From VMDJ01 sp038146785 (GTDB lineage: Bacteria; Pseudomonadota; Gammaproteobacteria; Chromatiales; Chromatiaceae): a DNA stretch of 64,000 bases. This document shows positions 16,571 to 25,015 of this stretch, one piece after another. Position numbers and translations under genes: made by a program. The notes under the pieces are model-generated. The model searched no databases. It saw only the letters and a list, made by a program, of their open reading frames with translations, and was not told where the DNA came from. Location: assembly GCA_038146785.1 (NCBI GenBank), contig JAYQSI010000017.1:248001-312000 (forward strand), read 5' to 3'. Every line of letters starts with the position of its first letter. Positions within the stretch are counted from its first letter, which is position 1.

Positions 16571-18202
16571 TTATCCTTTTTCAGCGCGGTGCTTAACCGC
16601 TGCATCGACAAAGCCACTAAACAAAGGGTGGCCATATCGTGGTGTTGAAGTGAACTCAGGGTGGAACTGACAAGCCACAAACCATGGATGATCTGGGATC
16701 TCGACAATTTCAATTAACTTGCCGTCAATTGAGGTGCCCGCAAATTTCAAACCCTTTTCACTTAGCGCATCACGATAAGAATTATTAAATTCATAGCGAT
16801 GACGATGACGTTCTTCAATAACATCTTCGCCATAAAGATCACGACAGATGCTATCGGAAGCCAACTGACACTGCTGTGCACCTAAACGCATCGTGCCACC
16901 AATATCTGTATTCTCATCGCGCTGTTCAACCGAACCATCGGCATTCAACCACTCGGTAATCAATGCGATAACGGGATGACCTGTCGTCTTATTGAATTCA
17001 GTACTGTGCGCATCGCTCATGCCCGCCATATTGCGTGCATATTCGATAACCGCTACTTGCATACCTAAACAGATACCCAAGTATGGAATCTTATTTTCAC
17101 GCGCATAGCGAACCGCTTGAATCTTTCCTTCAACACCGCGCTCGCCAAAGCCACCTGGGACCAAGATAGCGTCCATTGAATCGAGTGCCGATAAATCACC
17201 CGACTCAAAATTTTCAGAATCAAAGTAATGAATTCGAACTTTTTGGTGCGCTTTAATACCTGCGTGAATCAATGCTTCGTTGAGCGATTTATACGATTCG
17301 GTCAATTCAACATACTTACCCACCATGGCGATATTCACTTCGCCCGTGGTGTTCTCAAGACCATCAACAACCGCTTGCCATTCAGTTAAGTCAGCTGGTG
17401 GAACATCTAAGCGGAGCTGATCAACAACGATGTCGTCCAAGAATTGCTCACGCAACATCAACGGAATGCGGTAAATCGAATCCGCATCGATGGCAGAGAT
17501 AACCGCACGCTCTGGCACATTGGTGAACAACGCAATCTTCTTGCGCTCACCATCGGGCACTGGGCGATCCGCACGGCAAATCAAAATATCAGGCTGAATA
17601 CCAATCGAACGTAATTCTTTAACCGAGTGCTGAGTCGGCTTGGTTTTCACCTCACCCGAGGTTGGGATGTAAGGCACCAAAGTGAGGTGTACAAACATGG
17701 CATTTTCACGCCCCATCTCGACACCCATCTGACGAATCGCTTCAAGGAACGGTAACGATTCAATGTCGCCCACCGTACCGCCGATTTCGACAAGCGCGAC
17801 ATCAGCATCGCCTGCACCTTTAATCGCAGAATCTTTAATCTCATTGGTGATATGCGGAATAACCTGAACGGTACCGCCTAAGTATTCACCACGACGCTCC
17901 TTACGGATGACCTGATCGTAGATTTGACCCGTCGTGAAGTTATTCGATTTACCCATGGTGGTACGAATAAAGCGCTCGTAATGGCCTAAATCGAGATCGG
18001 TTTCAGCGCCGTCAGCCGTCACAAAGACTTCGCCGTGCTGGAATGGACTCATGGTGCCAGGATCCACATTGATATAAGGATCTAGCTTTATCATGGTGAC
18101 TTTAAGGCCACGCGCTTCTAATAAAGCGCCCAATGAAGCTGCGGCAATACCCTTGCCCAAGGACGAAACTACGCCGCCCGTAATAAATACAAATTTAGTC
18201 AT
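16571..18202 (-). CDS. pyrG: CTP synthase
   Basis: 543 residues. ATP- and glutamine-dependent conversion of UTP to CTP. The N-terminal synthetase domain begins KFVFITGGVVSSLGKGI, with DPYINVDPGTMSPFQHGEVF. The C-terminal class I glutaminase has the nucleophile in YLGICLGMQ and the catalytic HE pair in CQFHPEFTS. ATG 18202 is taken as the start because AAGG lies five bases upstream; a TTG at 18223 would add seven residues with no ribosome-binding site. Confidence 0.96.
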   Translation of the reverse strand: MTKFVFITGGVVSSLGKGIAAASLGALLEARGLKVTMIKLDPYINVDPGTMSPFQHGEVFVTADGAETDLDLGHYERFIRTTMGKSNNFTTGQIYDQVIRKERRGEYLGGTVQVIPHITNEIKDSAIKGAGDADVALVEIGGTVGDIESLPFLEAIRQMGVEMGRENAMFVHLTLVPYIPTSGEVKTKPTQHSVKELRSIGIQPDILICRADRPVPDGERKKIALFTNVPERAVISAIDADSIYRIPLMLREQFLDDIVVDQLRLDVPPADLTEWQAVVDGLENTTGEVNIAMVGKYVELTESYKSLNEALIHAGIKAHQKVRIHYFDSENFESGDLSALDSMDAILVPGGFGERGVEGKIQAVRYARENKIPYLGICLGMQVAVIEYARNMAGMSDAHSTEFNKTTGHPVIALITEWLNADGSVEQRDENTDIGGTMRLGAQQCQLASDSICRDLYGEDVIEERHRHRYEFNNSYRDALSEKGLKFAGTSIDGKLIEIVEIPDHPWFVACQFHPEFTSTPRYGHPLFSGFVDAAVKHRAEKG

Positions 18203-18297
18203 TGAAGCCTTGCTTTGCGTCAACGTGAGAAGATGTTCGGACGGGCGACAATTGTACTAGACGCTCCCCGAGTACTCAATCTAAGAGCCGGCTTTTT

Positions 18298-18312
18298 GAT
18301 GAATTTTTCATC
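18298..18312. promoter_or_regulatory. Short inverted repeat in the pyrG / secreted-protein gap
   Basis: GATGAA and TTCATC separated by three T residues, in the 235-base divergent gap between pyrG and the gene at 18438. It could be an operator or a transcript hairpin; I recognise no regulator for it. Nothing else in the gap could be assigned with confidence. Confidence 0.3.
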
Positions 18313-18437
18313 TGAGCCACACCCACCTCAAAGCCCTTGAAAGTGCTAGCTTTTTCTGCCAATTCGTCTATAAAGGAAGATAGGTGAAGGCGGTTTTGAG
18401 TCACCCATCGGCCACTTTGGATATCTTAGGGGGAACC

Positions 18438-18887
18438 ATGTACCGATCGATCTCACTCAGCATTCTGTTTGCTGGCATTTTGTTGCTATTCGGTTTGATC
18501 TTTAGCAGCGCATCCAGTGCCAATAACTTTGCGCCTTGGGGCTATGGCAATGGCCAAGGTCATAACAACGCACAGCAATATGGAAATGCAAACAGCGAGG
18601 GACAAAGCCAGTTCGGTATGGACATGCGCGGCAGAGGTAACTCTGTAGGCGACTTCCGCGGTAACAGCGCTAACAACTATTACCAGCAGATGGAACAACA
18701 AGCGCAGCAATACGCCTACCCCTATGCGCCTCCACAAACTAGCAATCAAATGCCCTATCCAATGCCAGGCCAAATGCCGAACCAAATGCCTTATGGCCCA
18801 CCGACAATGCCATACAACGGCATGCCACCGTGGGGAGCGCCACCAAAGCGCGGTTTTGATTTCGATCGATTTAACCCCTTCCGTTGA
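18438..18887 (+). CDS. Secreted low-complexity Gly/Asn/Gln/Pro/Met-rich protein
   Basis: 149 residues from ATG 18438, chosen because the strong AGGGGG site sits six bases upstream; the frame is open further back without one. A signal peptide (MYRSISLSILFAGILLLFGL, cleavage near SSASSA) is followed by a Gly/Asn/Gln segment beginning NFAPWGYGNGQGHNN. Then come a Tyr/Gln stretch and a tail with repeated MP units (QMPYPMPGQMPNQMPYGPP), ending FDFDRFNPFR. Composition and the PWGYGN motif recall sulfur globule envelope proteins, but this is a weak resemblance; a matrix or envelope-associated protein is equally possible. Confidence 0.75.
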   Translation: MYRSISLSILFAGILLLFGLIFSSASSANNFAPWGYGNGQGHNNAQQYGNANSEGQSQFGMDMRGRGNSVGDFRGNSANNYYQQMEQQAQQYAYPYAPPQTSNQMPYPMPGQMPNQMPYGPPTMPYNGMPPWGAPPKRGFDFDRFNPFR

Positions 18888-18895
18888 TTCATAAG

Positions 18896-18920
18896 TAGCC
18901 GCTTTTGCGGCTATTTTTTT
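18896..18920 (+). terminator. Rho-independent terminator
   Basis: Stem TAGCCGC (18896-18902), loop TTTT, stem GCGGCTA (18907-18913), then T7. It ends the transcript of the secreted low-complexity protein and insulates the Fnr-type gene downstream. Confidence 0.9.
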
Positions 18921-18975
18921 ACACGGGAAAAAGGTGAAATGGTAAGTTACACAAAACAATAAACACCTTTGTTCC

Positions 18976-19728
18976 ATGTCTGACACATCCTTTTCACTTC
19001 GAAACATCAAAATTGCCTGCTCAAACTGCTCTTTGGGCGCACTCTGCTTGCCCTACGGGTTGGATGGCGAGGATGTTGATCGTCTCGACGAGATCATTAA
19101 GCGTAACCACCCCTACCAACGCAACGAGTTCTTATTCTCGCCGGAGCAGAGCTTTAAAAATCTGTATGTGGTTAAAACCGGTGCCGTAAAAACCTACGTT
19201 CAAGATGATGAGGGGCAAGAGCGTGTGATTGGCTTCCATCTACCCGGGGAGATCTTGGGCCTAGATGCGATCGAATCGAATAAACATAGCTGTTTTGCGA
19301 AAGCCCTAGAAACCACCGCTGTCTGCGAAATGCCTTTTGAGCGCCTTGAAGATCTGTCAAAGGACCTTCCTAGTCTTCAACATCAAATGCTGCGTCTGAT
19401 GAGCCGCGAAGTGAGTAACGAATCGCAAATGATCGCCCTGCTCAACCACAGCACTGCTGAAGAGCGACTCGCATCATTCATTGTGAGCTTGGCTGAACGC
19501 TTCCAACGTCGCGGATTCTCATCGACTGATTTCTTTTTACCGATGTCACGCCAAGATATCGGTAGCTATCTCGGCCTTGCACTTGAAACAGTGAGTCGCC
19601 TGTTTACTCGATTCCAAGAACTCAACCTACTCAAGGTTGAAAGAAAACACATCGAGATATTGGATATGGAAGCCTTAAAAGGCGTGATCAGCCATAAGAC
19701 TGAATGTCAGTCTGTCAAAGCATCCTGA
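18976..19728 (+). CDS. anr: FNR/Anr-type oxygen-sensing transcription regulator
   Basis: 250 residues, Crp-Fnr family. C15, C18, C24 and C117 have exactly the spacing of the four [4Fe-4S] ligands of E. coli FNR (C20, C23, C29, C122), so oxygen sensing is expected. The cyclic-nucleotide-binding-like fold spans about 30-160. The recognition helix reads LALETVSRLFTRFQ, with the E-SR residues that read TTGAT half-sites. It overlaps convergent dnaQ by 22 bases. A candidate target lies before hemN at 43.6 kb in this window. Confidence 0.93.
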   Translation: MSDTSFSLRNIKIACSNCSLGALCLPYGLDGEDVDRLDEIIKRNHPYQRNEFLFSPEQSFKNLYVVKTGAVKTYVQDDEGQERVIGFHLPGEILGLDAIESNKHSCFAKALETTAVCEMPFERLEDLSKDLPSLQHQMLRLMSREVSNESQMIALLNHSTAEERLASFIVSLAERFQRRGFSSTDFFLPMSRQDIGSYLGLALETVSRLFTRFQELNLLKVERKHIEILDMEALKGVISHKTECQSVKAS

Positions 19729-20435
19729 CGCCACACGGGCGATGTTCCAGAAGACGCCATCGCATCCAGTCTTTCTTCGTGTGCTGCCAGTTCATCTGCG
19801 TTAGCTTTTAACACCCTGAGCGACAAACCTTCACGATTTACTCGACGGATACCTTTGGTATTCGAATCACCCTCTTTGTCGTCATCGGCTTCCCAACCTA
19901 ACGACTTCTGGCCACCTGTCATTGCAAGGTAAACATCCGCAAGAATCTCGGAGTCGAGCAATGCGCCGTGCTTAGTACGATGTTTATTATCTACATCATA
20001 TCGACCACATAAGGCATCCAAGCTATTACGCTGACCTGGGTGCATCTCGCGCGCCATCACCAAGGTATCGATCACCTCACAAAGCGATTCCATGGTGAGT
20101 CCATTTTCCATACGCTGGTATTCAGCATCGATAAAGCCGACGTCGAACGGCGCGTTATGAATAATGACTTCCGCGCCACGAAGATAATCAGCAAGCTCTT
20201 GCGCAATATCTTCAAAGCGAGGTTTGTCGGCCAGGAATTCATTCGTGATGCCGTGCACCTCAATCGCGCCAGCATCAATTTCACGATCGGGCTGCAAATA
20301 GATATGAAAGTTATTGCCCGTAAGACGGCGATCGATCATTTCGACCACACCAATTTCAATGATGCGGTGACCTTGTGAGGGCTCAAGACCGGTCGTCTCA
20401 GTATCCAGTACTAATTGGCGTTTTAACTCATCCAT
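19707..20435 (-). CDS. dnaQ: DNA polymerase III epsilon subunit (proofreading exonuclease)
   Basis: 242 residues. DEDDh 3'-5' exonuclease: LVLDTETTGLEP (Exo I), NAPFDVGFID (Exo II) and HRTKHGALLDSEILADVYL (Exo III), followed by the C-terminal segment that binds the alpha subunit. The ATG at 20435 overlaps the rnhA stop (TGATG), the standard rnhA-dnaQ pairing. A TTG one codon earlier is the alternative start. Confidence 0.95.
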   Translation of the reverse strand: MDELKRQLVLDTETTGLEPSQGHRIIEIGVVEMIDRRLTGNNFHIYLQPDREIDAGAIEVHGITNEFLADKPRFEDIAQELADYLRGAEVIIHNAPFDVGFIDAEYQRMENGLTMESLCEVIDTLVMAREMHPGQRNSLDALCGRYDVDNKHRTKHGALLDSEILADVYLAMTGGQKSLGWEADDDKEGDSNTKGIRRVNREGLSLRVLKANADELAAHEERLDAMASSGTSPVWRQDALTD

Positions 20436-20872
20436 CAATCCAATTCCTCTATGCCACGATTCGCCAATTCATCTGCGCGTTCATTCTCTTCATGCCCAGC
20501 GTGACCTTTAACCCATTGCCAAGTCACTTGGTGTTTAGCGACCATATCATCCAATTCGCGCCACAGGTCCTCATTCTTTACTGGCTTTTTTGCAGCTGTT
20601 TTCCAGCCATTACGCTTCCAATTGTGAATCCATTCAGTAATGCCATTTTTTACATACTTAGAATCGGTCGTGACCGTAACTGCAGAGGCACGATTTAGCG
20701 CCTCTAAGCCCTTTATCACCGCCATTAACTCCATTCGATTGTTGGTTGTATCTTGCTCTCCACCAAACAATTCTTTTTCTGCATCACCGTAGCGCAATAA
20801 AGCACCCCAACCGCCTCGACCCGGGTTGCCTTTACAAGCGCCATCAGTGAATAACTCAACCTGTGTGTTCAT
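20435..20872 (-). CDS. rnhA: Ribonuclease HI
   Basis: 145 residues. Degrades the RNA strand of RNA-DNA hybrids. The four acidic catalytic residues appear in FTDGACKGNPGRGGWG, NNRMELMAVIKGLEAL, VTTDSKYVKNGI and ENERADELAN. It is translationally coupled to dnaQ by stop-start overlap and itself overlaps the upstream methyltransferase gene by 17 bases, giving a compact three-gene unit. Confidence 0.96.
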   Translation of the reverse strand: MNTQVELFTDGACKGNPGRGGWGALLRYGDAEKELFGGEQDTTNNRMELMAVIKGLEALNRASAVTVTTDSKYVKNGITEWIHNWKRNGWKTAAKKPVKNEDLWRELDDMVAKHQVTWQWVKGHAGHEENERADELANRGIEELD

Positions 20873-21650
20873 TTCGCTTTTCTATCACGCTTTGACTGCC
20901 TATGGGGGATGTTGCTCGCGAAGGACGCAAGACGCGCAAACCTCGCCATGGCATTTTAATCGGTCTGACCGTTGATACGCGCTTAACCGCTCGAATCGCA
21001 TAAACACCCGCAAACATTGGCCATATGCGTCGACCCAGTGTTTCAAACCACGTCATTTTCTCTGCCCAGCTATCTCGCTTAAGTGGGGGTGAAAATGCCG
21101 CGACATCCGATTGCTCTACATCAAAACCCAATACCGCTAGCCAATCCACAACACGACGATAAGAAACAAAATGACCACACCAAGGCACCTTGTGTTGCCA
21201 ACGCAATACCAAGCGCCAAAGGCCCCATAGGCTGATGGGATTAAATCCCACAACAATCACTCGTCCCTCGGGGATCAGCACGCGCTCCACCTCACGCACC
21301 ACACTGTAGGGATCGATCGCGAAGTCCAAGCTATGAGGCAATAACACTAAATCAATCGAGTCTGTCGCTACGGGTAACTGCTCGCCAAGCGCCAACATGG
21401 CTGAATGCTCGCTGCTACTCAAATCCAGCACCCAACGTCGCTTGACCGGACAATCTTCGAGTAAGGCTTCTCCCGCACCAAAATCATGCACCTGAATGGC
21501 TTGATAACCAAAGACATCCTGCGAAAGACGCATGATCATCCGACGCTCCATGATCGCCAAGCGTTGACCTGCAGGCCCTGAAAACCAGTCCCTTAAGGCT
21601 GATACCAAGGATTTAAGAGGGCGACGGCAATGGGCTGCGGGCTGTTTCAA
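20856..21650 (-). CDS. SAM-dependent methyltransferase domain protein
   Basis: About 264 residues. A class I methyltransferase fold is visible from HDFGAGEALLED (SAM loop), LALGEQLPVATDSIDLVLLPHSLDF and EVERVLIPEGRVIVVGFNPIS. This gene type regularly precedes rnhA-dnaQ in gammaproteobacteria and its substrate is unknown. The start is uncertain: I chose TTG 21650 because GGAAAGAG sits eight bases before it and it keeps the conserved DWFSGPAGQRL segment. The open frame runs to 21731, which would overlap the divergent mltD start. Confidence 0.8.
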   Translation of the reverse strand: MKQPAAHCRRPLKSLVSALRDWFSGPAGQRLAIMERRMIMRLSQDVFGYQAIQVHDFGAGEALLEDCPVKRRWVLDLSSSEHSAMLALGEQLPVATDSIDLVLLPHSLDFAIDPYSVVREVERVLIPEGRVIVVGFNPISLWGLWRLVLRWQHKVPWCGHFVSYRRVVDWLAVLGFDVEQSDVAAFSPPLKRDSWAEKMTWFETLGRRIWPMFAGVYAIRAVKRVSTVRPIKMPWRGLRVLRPSRATSPIGSQSVIEKRNEHTG

Positions 21651-21689
21651 CCTAGAGACTCTTTCCGGTTTTACGTAAAATGATGCACC

Positions 21690-23027
21690 ATGATTATGAC
21701 TCACTTTGCCAAAAAAGCCGGTCTCTTCCAAGCTGTCCTTTTCAGCTTGTTATTCAGTGGCTGTAACACCCTCGATATCAAATCCAGCTCGATTGACTCA
21801 GAGCCAAAAGAGCCGGTTGTCGCAACCACTGTTGCTCAACCTGAGATAATTTTGCCTCCTGCAGATATCTGGGAACGCTTACGTCGTTCTTTCTCTCTCG
21901 CAGAATCCGATCACCCTCGTGTAAAGAAAGAGATCAAACGACTACAAAACAGCCCCGAGGCATTTAAAGCGCTGACTAAACGCGCTCAGCCCTACTTGTT
22001 TTATATCGCCGAAGAGGTTGAGAAAAACCAACTTCCCGCTGAACTTGTATTACTCCCAGCAGTCGAGAGTGGCTTTAAACCTTTTGCCTATTCACGTGAT
22101 GGCGCTGCAGGTCTTTGGCAATTCATGCCAGCGACCGGTCGTATGTTAGGCATGAAGAAAGATTGGTGGGGTGAGCCACGTCGTAGCATTACCGATTCGA
22201 CTGAAGCTGCGCTCGCTTACCTCGGTACACTTAATAAACAATTTGAAGGCGACTGGCTGCATACGCTTGCCGCTTACAACGCAGGCCATGGTCGCGTCAG
22301 TCGTTCAATCAAACGCGCAGCCAAGAAGAACAAGCCTACCGACTTCTGGAGCTTAGACCTACCACGCGAAACGGACATGTATGTGCCCCGTCTGATCGCT
22401 CTGATTACTGTGATTAAGAACCCTGAACAGTATGGTCTTGAGCTGCCCGCCATTCCCAATGAGCCCTACTTTGAAAAAGTCATTGTCGATGGCCAAATTG
22501 ATTTAAAGATTGCATCTGATCTGATTGAAGAACCCGTTGAAGATTTGATCATGCTGAACCCAGAACATAACCGCTGGGCCACCTCACCTGATGAGTCGCA
22601 CGAACTTTTAATACCGATTGCAAAAGCAGCAGACTTTAAAGAAGCGCTTGCCAATCTCCCCGAAGACAAACGCATACGTTGGACTCAACATAAGATCAAA
22701 GAAGGTGAAACCTTAGGTCATATCGCTAAGAAACATGATGTGTCTGTCAAAGCGATCCAACGTACGAACAAGTTAAAGAATCATATTATTCGTACTGGCA
22801 AAACACTCATCATCCCGCTATCAGATTCTGTTGCCGTAGCCTCTATGGGCAAAACCATTGAGCTACCTCGCATTCGCCGTAACTACACGGTACGCCGCGG
22901 TGATTCTTTATACAAAATCGCAAAGCAATTTGATGTGAAGATCAAAGATTTGAAACGCTGGAACAGCGTTGGTCGTTACATCAAGCCAGGTCAAAACCTA
23001 ACGGTATACGTAAAACCTTATTCGTGA
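21690..23027 (+). CDS. mltD: Membrane-bound lytic murein transglycosylase D
   Basis: 445-residue lipoprotein that cleaves peptidoglycan glycan strands with 1,6-anhydro products. The lipobox is LFSGC with C25. The SLT domain spans about 105-230 with catalytic E126 in PAVESGF, then AAGLWQFMPATG and LAAYNAGHGRV. Two LysM domains follow (from HKIKEGETLGHIAKK and from YTVRRGDSLYKIAKQ). It is divergent from the methyltransferase and overlaps the convergent ABC ATPase gene by ten bases. Confidence 0.94.
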   Translation: MIMTHFAKKAGLFQAVLFSLLFSGCNTLDIKSSSIDSEPKEPVVATTVAQPEIILPPADIWERLRRSFSLAESDHPRVKKEIKRLQNSPEAFKALTKRAQPYLFYIAEEVEKNQLPAELVLLPAVESGFKPFAYSRDGAAGLWQFMPATGRMLGMKKDWWGEPRRSITDSTEAALAYLGTLNKQFEGDWLHTLAAYNAGHGRVSRSIKRAAKKNKPTDFWSLDLPRETDMYVPRLIALITVIKNPEQYGLELPAIPNEPYFEKVIVDGQIDLKIASDLIEEPVEDLIMLNPEHNRWATSPDESHELLIPIAKAADFKEALANLPEDKRIRWTQHKIKEGETLGHIAKKHDVSVKAIQRTNKLKNHIIRTGKTLIIPLSDSVAVASMGKTIELPRIRRNYTVRRGDSLYKIAKQFDVKIKDLKRWNSVGRYIKPGQNLTVYVKPYS

Positions 23028-25015
23028 TCATTTAAGCGCCAACAGGCTGCTTTATGCCCTTCGCCTAAATCAACAGTGACGGGATAACGCTCTCGACACT
23101 TCGCATCAGCCAGCGGGCAACGTTCATGAAAATGACAACCCGCAGGTGGATTCGATGGCGAAGGCAAATCCCCTTCTAAACGAATCACATTGCGCTCTCT
23201 GCTTGGGTCTGCGACTGGCACGGCCGTAAGCAATGCTTGCGTGTAAGGATGCTGTGGCGCCTGCAACACTTGCTGCACCGAGCCATATTCAACGATACGC
23301 CCCAAATACATCACCGCCACTTCATCAGCGAGATATGCCACAACAGAGATGTTATGCGTGATGAATAAATAGCTAAGCGAAAGATCACGTTGCAACTGCT
23401 TAAGCAAATTAAGTACTTGCGCCTGAACGCTGACATCTAAAGCACTAGTTGGCTCATCACACACAATAAACTTTGGCGATACAGCCAATGCACGCGCTAT
23501 CGCAATACGTTGACGCTGACCGCCTGAGAACTCATGTGGATAACGCAATAAAGCAGATTCAGGCAAACCTACTTGGTTCAGTAGCTCAATAACGCGCTGT
23601 CGTCGTGCGGCGCGATCAGGCTCAATATTTTGCGCAATCAAACCTTCCGCAACAATATCTTCGACCAGCATGCGCGGATTCATAGATGAGGCTGGGTCTT
23701 GGAAAATAATTTGAAACTCGCGGCGCAGCTTTCTGAGAGTCTCACCGCTCAGCGACATCAAATCATGGCCATCAAAGTTAACCTCACCCTCTGCTACATC
23801 TAACAGCTGCAATAGCGCTTTACCAACGGTTGTTTTGCCGCAACCAGATTCACCAACTAATGCTACGGTGGACCCTTTCTTTATCGAGAGATCAACACCA
23901 TCGACGGCTTTAACATGCCCAACAGTGCGTCGAAGCACGCCTTTACGAATAGGGAAATGAACTTTCAACTGTCGAATATCAACTAAGGCCGCAGCTGCAT
24001 TTTCAACCCTCGGCGCATCTATCTGAGCACTCGATACAGGCAGCTGCGTGTCACCAACAAGATGACAACGATAGCCTGTCGATGCATCTCCCTGCCAAGC
24101 AGGCAGTTCGTTATCGCAGCGCGGCTCTCTCAAGGCGCAACGTTCTGCAAAACGGCAGCCAGAAAAATGTTGGTTCAGCGCGGGCACGATGCCCGGAATG
24201 ATTTCTAAGGACTCCGCACGCTTATCGTTGCTTGGCAATGATCTAAATAACTTTTGACTGTAGGGATGCTTAGGTGAGGCAAAAAAATCTTTTACAGAGG
24301 CTCGCTCAATCAACTGACCGGCATACATAACGCCAACTTCATCCGCCATCTCTGCCACGACCCCCAAGTCGTGCGTGATCATTAGAATCGCCATACCTGT
24401 TTGACGCTGCACATCACGTAGTACCTCAAGTACCTGAGCTTGAATCGTGACATCGAGTGCGGTCGTGGGCTCATCTGCAATCAAAACCTCAGGCCGACCC
24501 GCGAGCGCCATCGCAATCATGACGCGCTGCTTCATACCACCAGAAAGCTGATGAGGATATTCGTTAACGCGACGCTCCGGCTCAGGAATGCCTACAGAGC
24601 GGAATAACTCAACTACACGTGCATTCATCGCAGAGACAGAATCGGGGTCATGCAGCTTTACCGCTTCAAGCACCTGATCACCCACGCGCATTACTGGATT
24701 GAGCGATGTCATTGGCTCCTGAAAAATCATGCCAATACCACCGCCACGCTGCTTTCGCATAGCTTCTTCAGAGAGATCGAGTAAAGACGTTCCATTGAGC
24801 TTAACCTCACCACCAACGATTCGGCCTGACGGTGGCAACAAACGCATCAGTGATAAGGCAATCATAGATTTACCGCAGCCTGACTCACCCACAAGTACAA
24901 ACGTCTTGCCGCGTTGCAGCTCAAAACTAACATCGCTGACAGCATTCACAGGCTGAGCTGCATCACCGAGCTGGGTTGAGAGATTCTCTACCTGTAAAAC
25001 ACTATCTGAATTCAT
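23018..25015 (-). CDS. Peptide ABC importer, duplicated ATPase subunit
   Basis: 665 residues with two complete ABC ATPase halves in one chain. Each has a Walker A (GESGCGKS near residue 43, GESGCGKT near 392), the LSGGMKQR or FSGGQRQR signature, a Walker B ending DEPT, and a following oligopeptide-transporter C-terminal extension with cysteines. This is the DppD-DppF/YejF/GsiA arrangement for uptake of peptides or related solutes. It ends the four-gene operon, overlapping the upstream permease by four bases. The exact substrate cannot be told from sequence. Confidence 0.9.
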   Translation of the reverse strand: MNSDSVLQVENLSTQLGDAAQPVNAVSDVSFELQRGKTFVLVGESGCGKSMIALSLMRLLPPSGRIVGGEVKLNGTSLLDLSEEAMRKQRGGGIGMIFQEPMTSLNPVMRVGDQVLEAVKLHDPDSVSAMNARVVELFRSVGIPEPERRVNEYPHQLSGGMKQRVMIAMALAGRPEVLIADEPTTALDVTIQAQVLEVLRDVQRQTGMAILMITHDLGVVAEMADEVGVMYAGQLIERASVKDFFASPKHPYSQKLFRSLPSNDKRAESLEIIPGIVPALNQHFSGCRFAERCALREPRCDNELPAWQGDASTGYRCHLVGDTQLPVSSAQIDAPRVENAAAALVDIRQLKVHFPIRKGVLRRTVGHVKAVDGVDLSIKKGSTVALVGESGCGKTTVGKALLQLLDVAEGEVNFDGHDLMSLSGETLRKLRREFQIIFQDPASSMNPRMLVEDIVAEGLIAQNIEPDRAARRQRVIELLNQVGLPESALLRYPHEFSGGQRQRIAIARALAVSPKFIVCDEPTSALDVSVQAQVLNLLKQLQRDLSLSYLFITHNISVVAYLADEVAVMYLGRIVEYGSVQQVLQAPQHPYTQALLTAVPVADPSRERNVIRLEGDLPSPSNPPAGCHFHERCPLADAKCRERYPVTVDLGEGHKAACWRLNDHE

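Noticed and set aside
18486..19010. 174-codon minus-strand frame opposite the secreted low-complexity gene
   Set aside because: Its His/Trp-rich composition is just the complement of the Met/Pro repeats; no ribosome-binding site.
2532..23377. CTT-AG as a sufficient frameshift signal
   Set aside because: In-frame CTT-AGC is read normally in rnm (2537), twice in the TatD-type gene (12814, 13330) and in the ABC ATPase gene (23377), so CTTAG alone cannot cause shifting.
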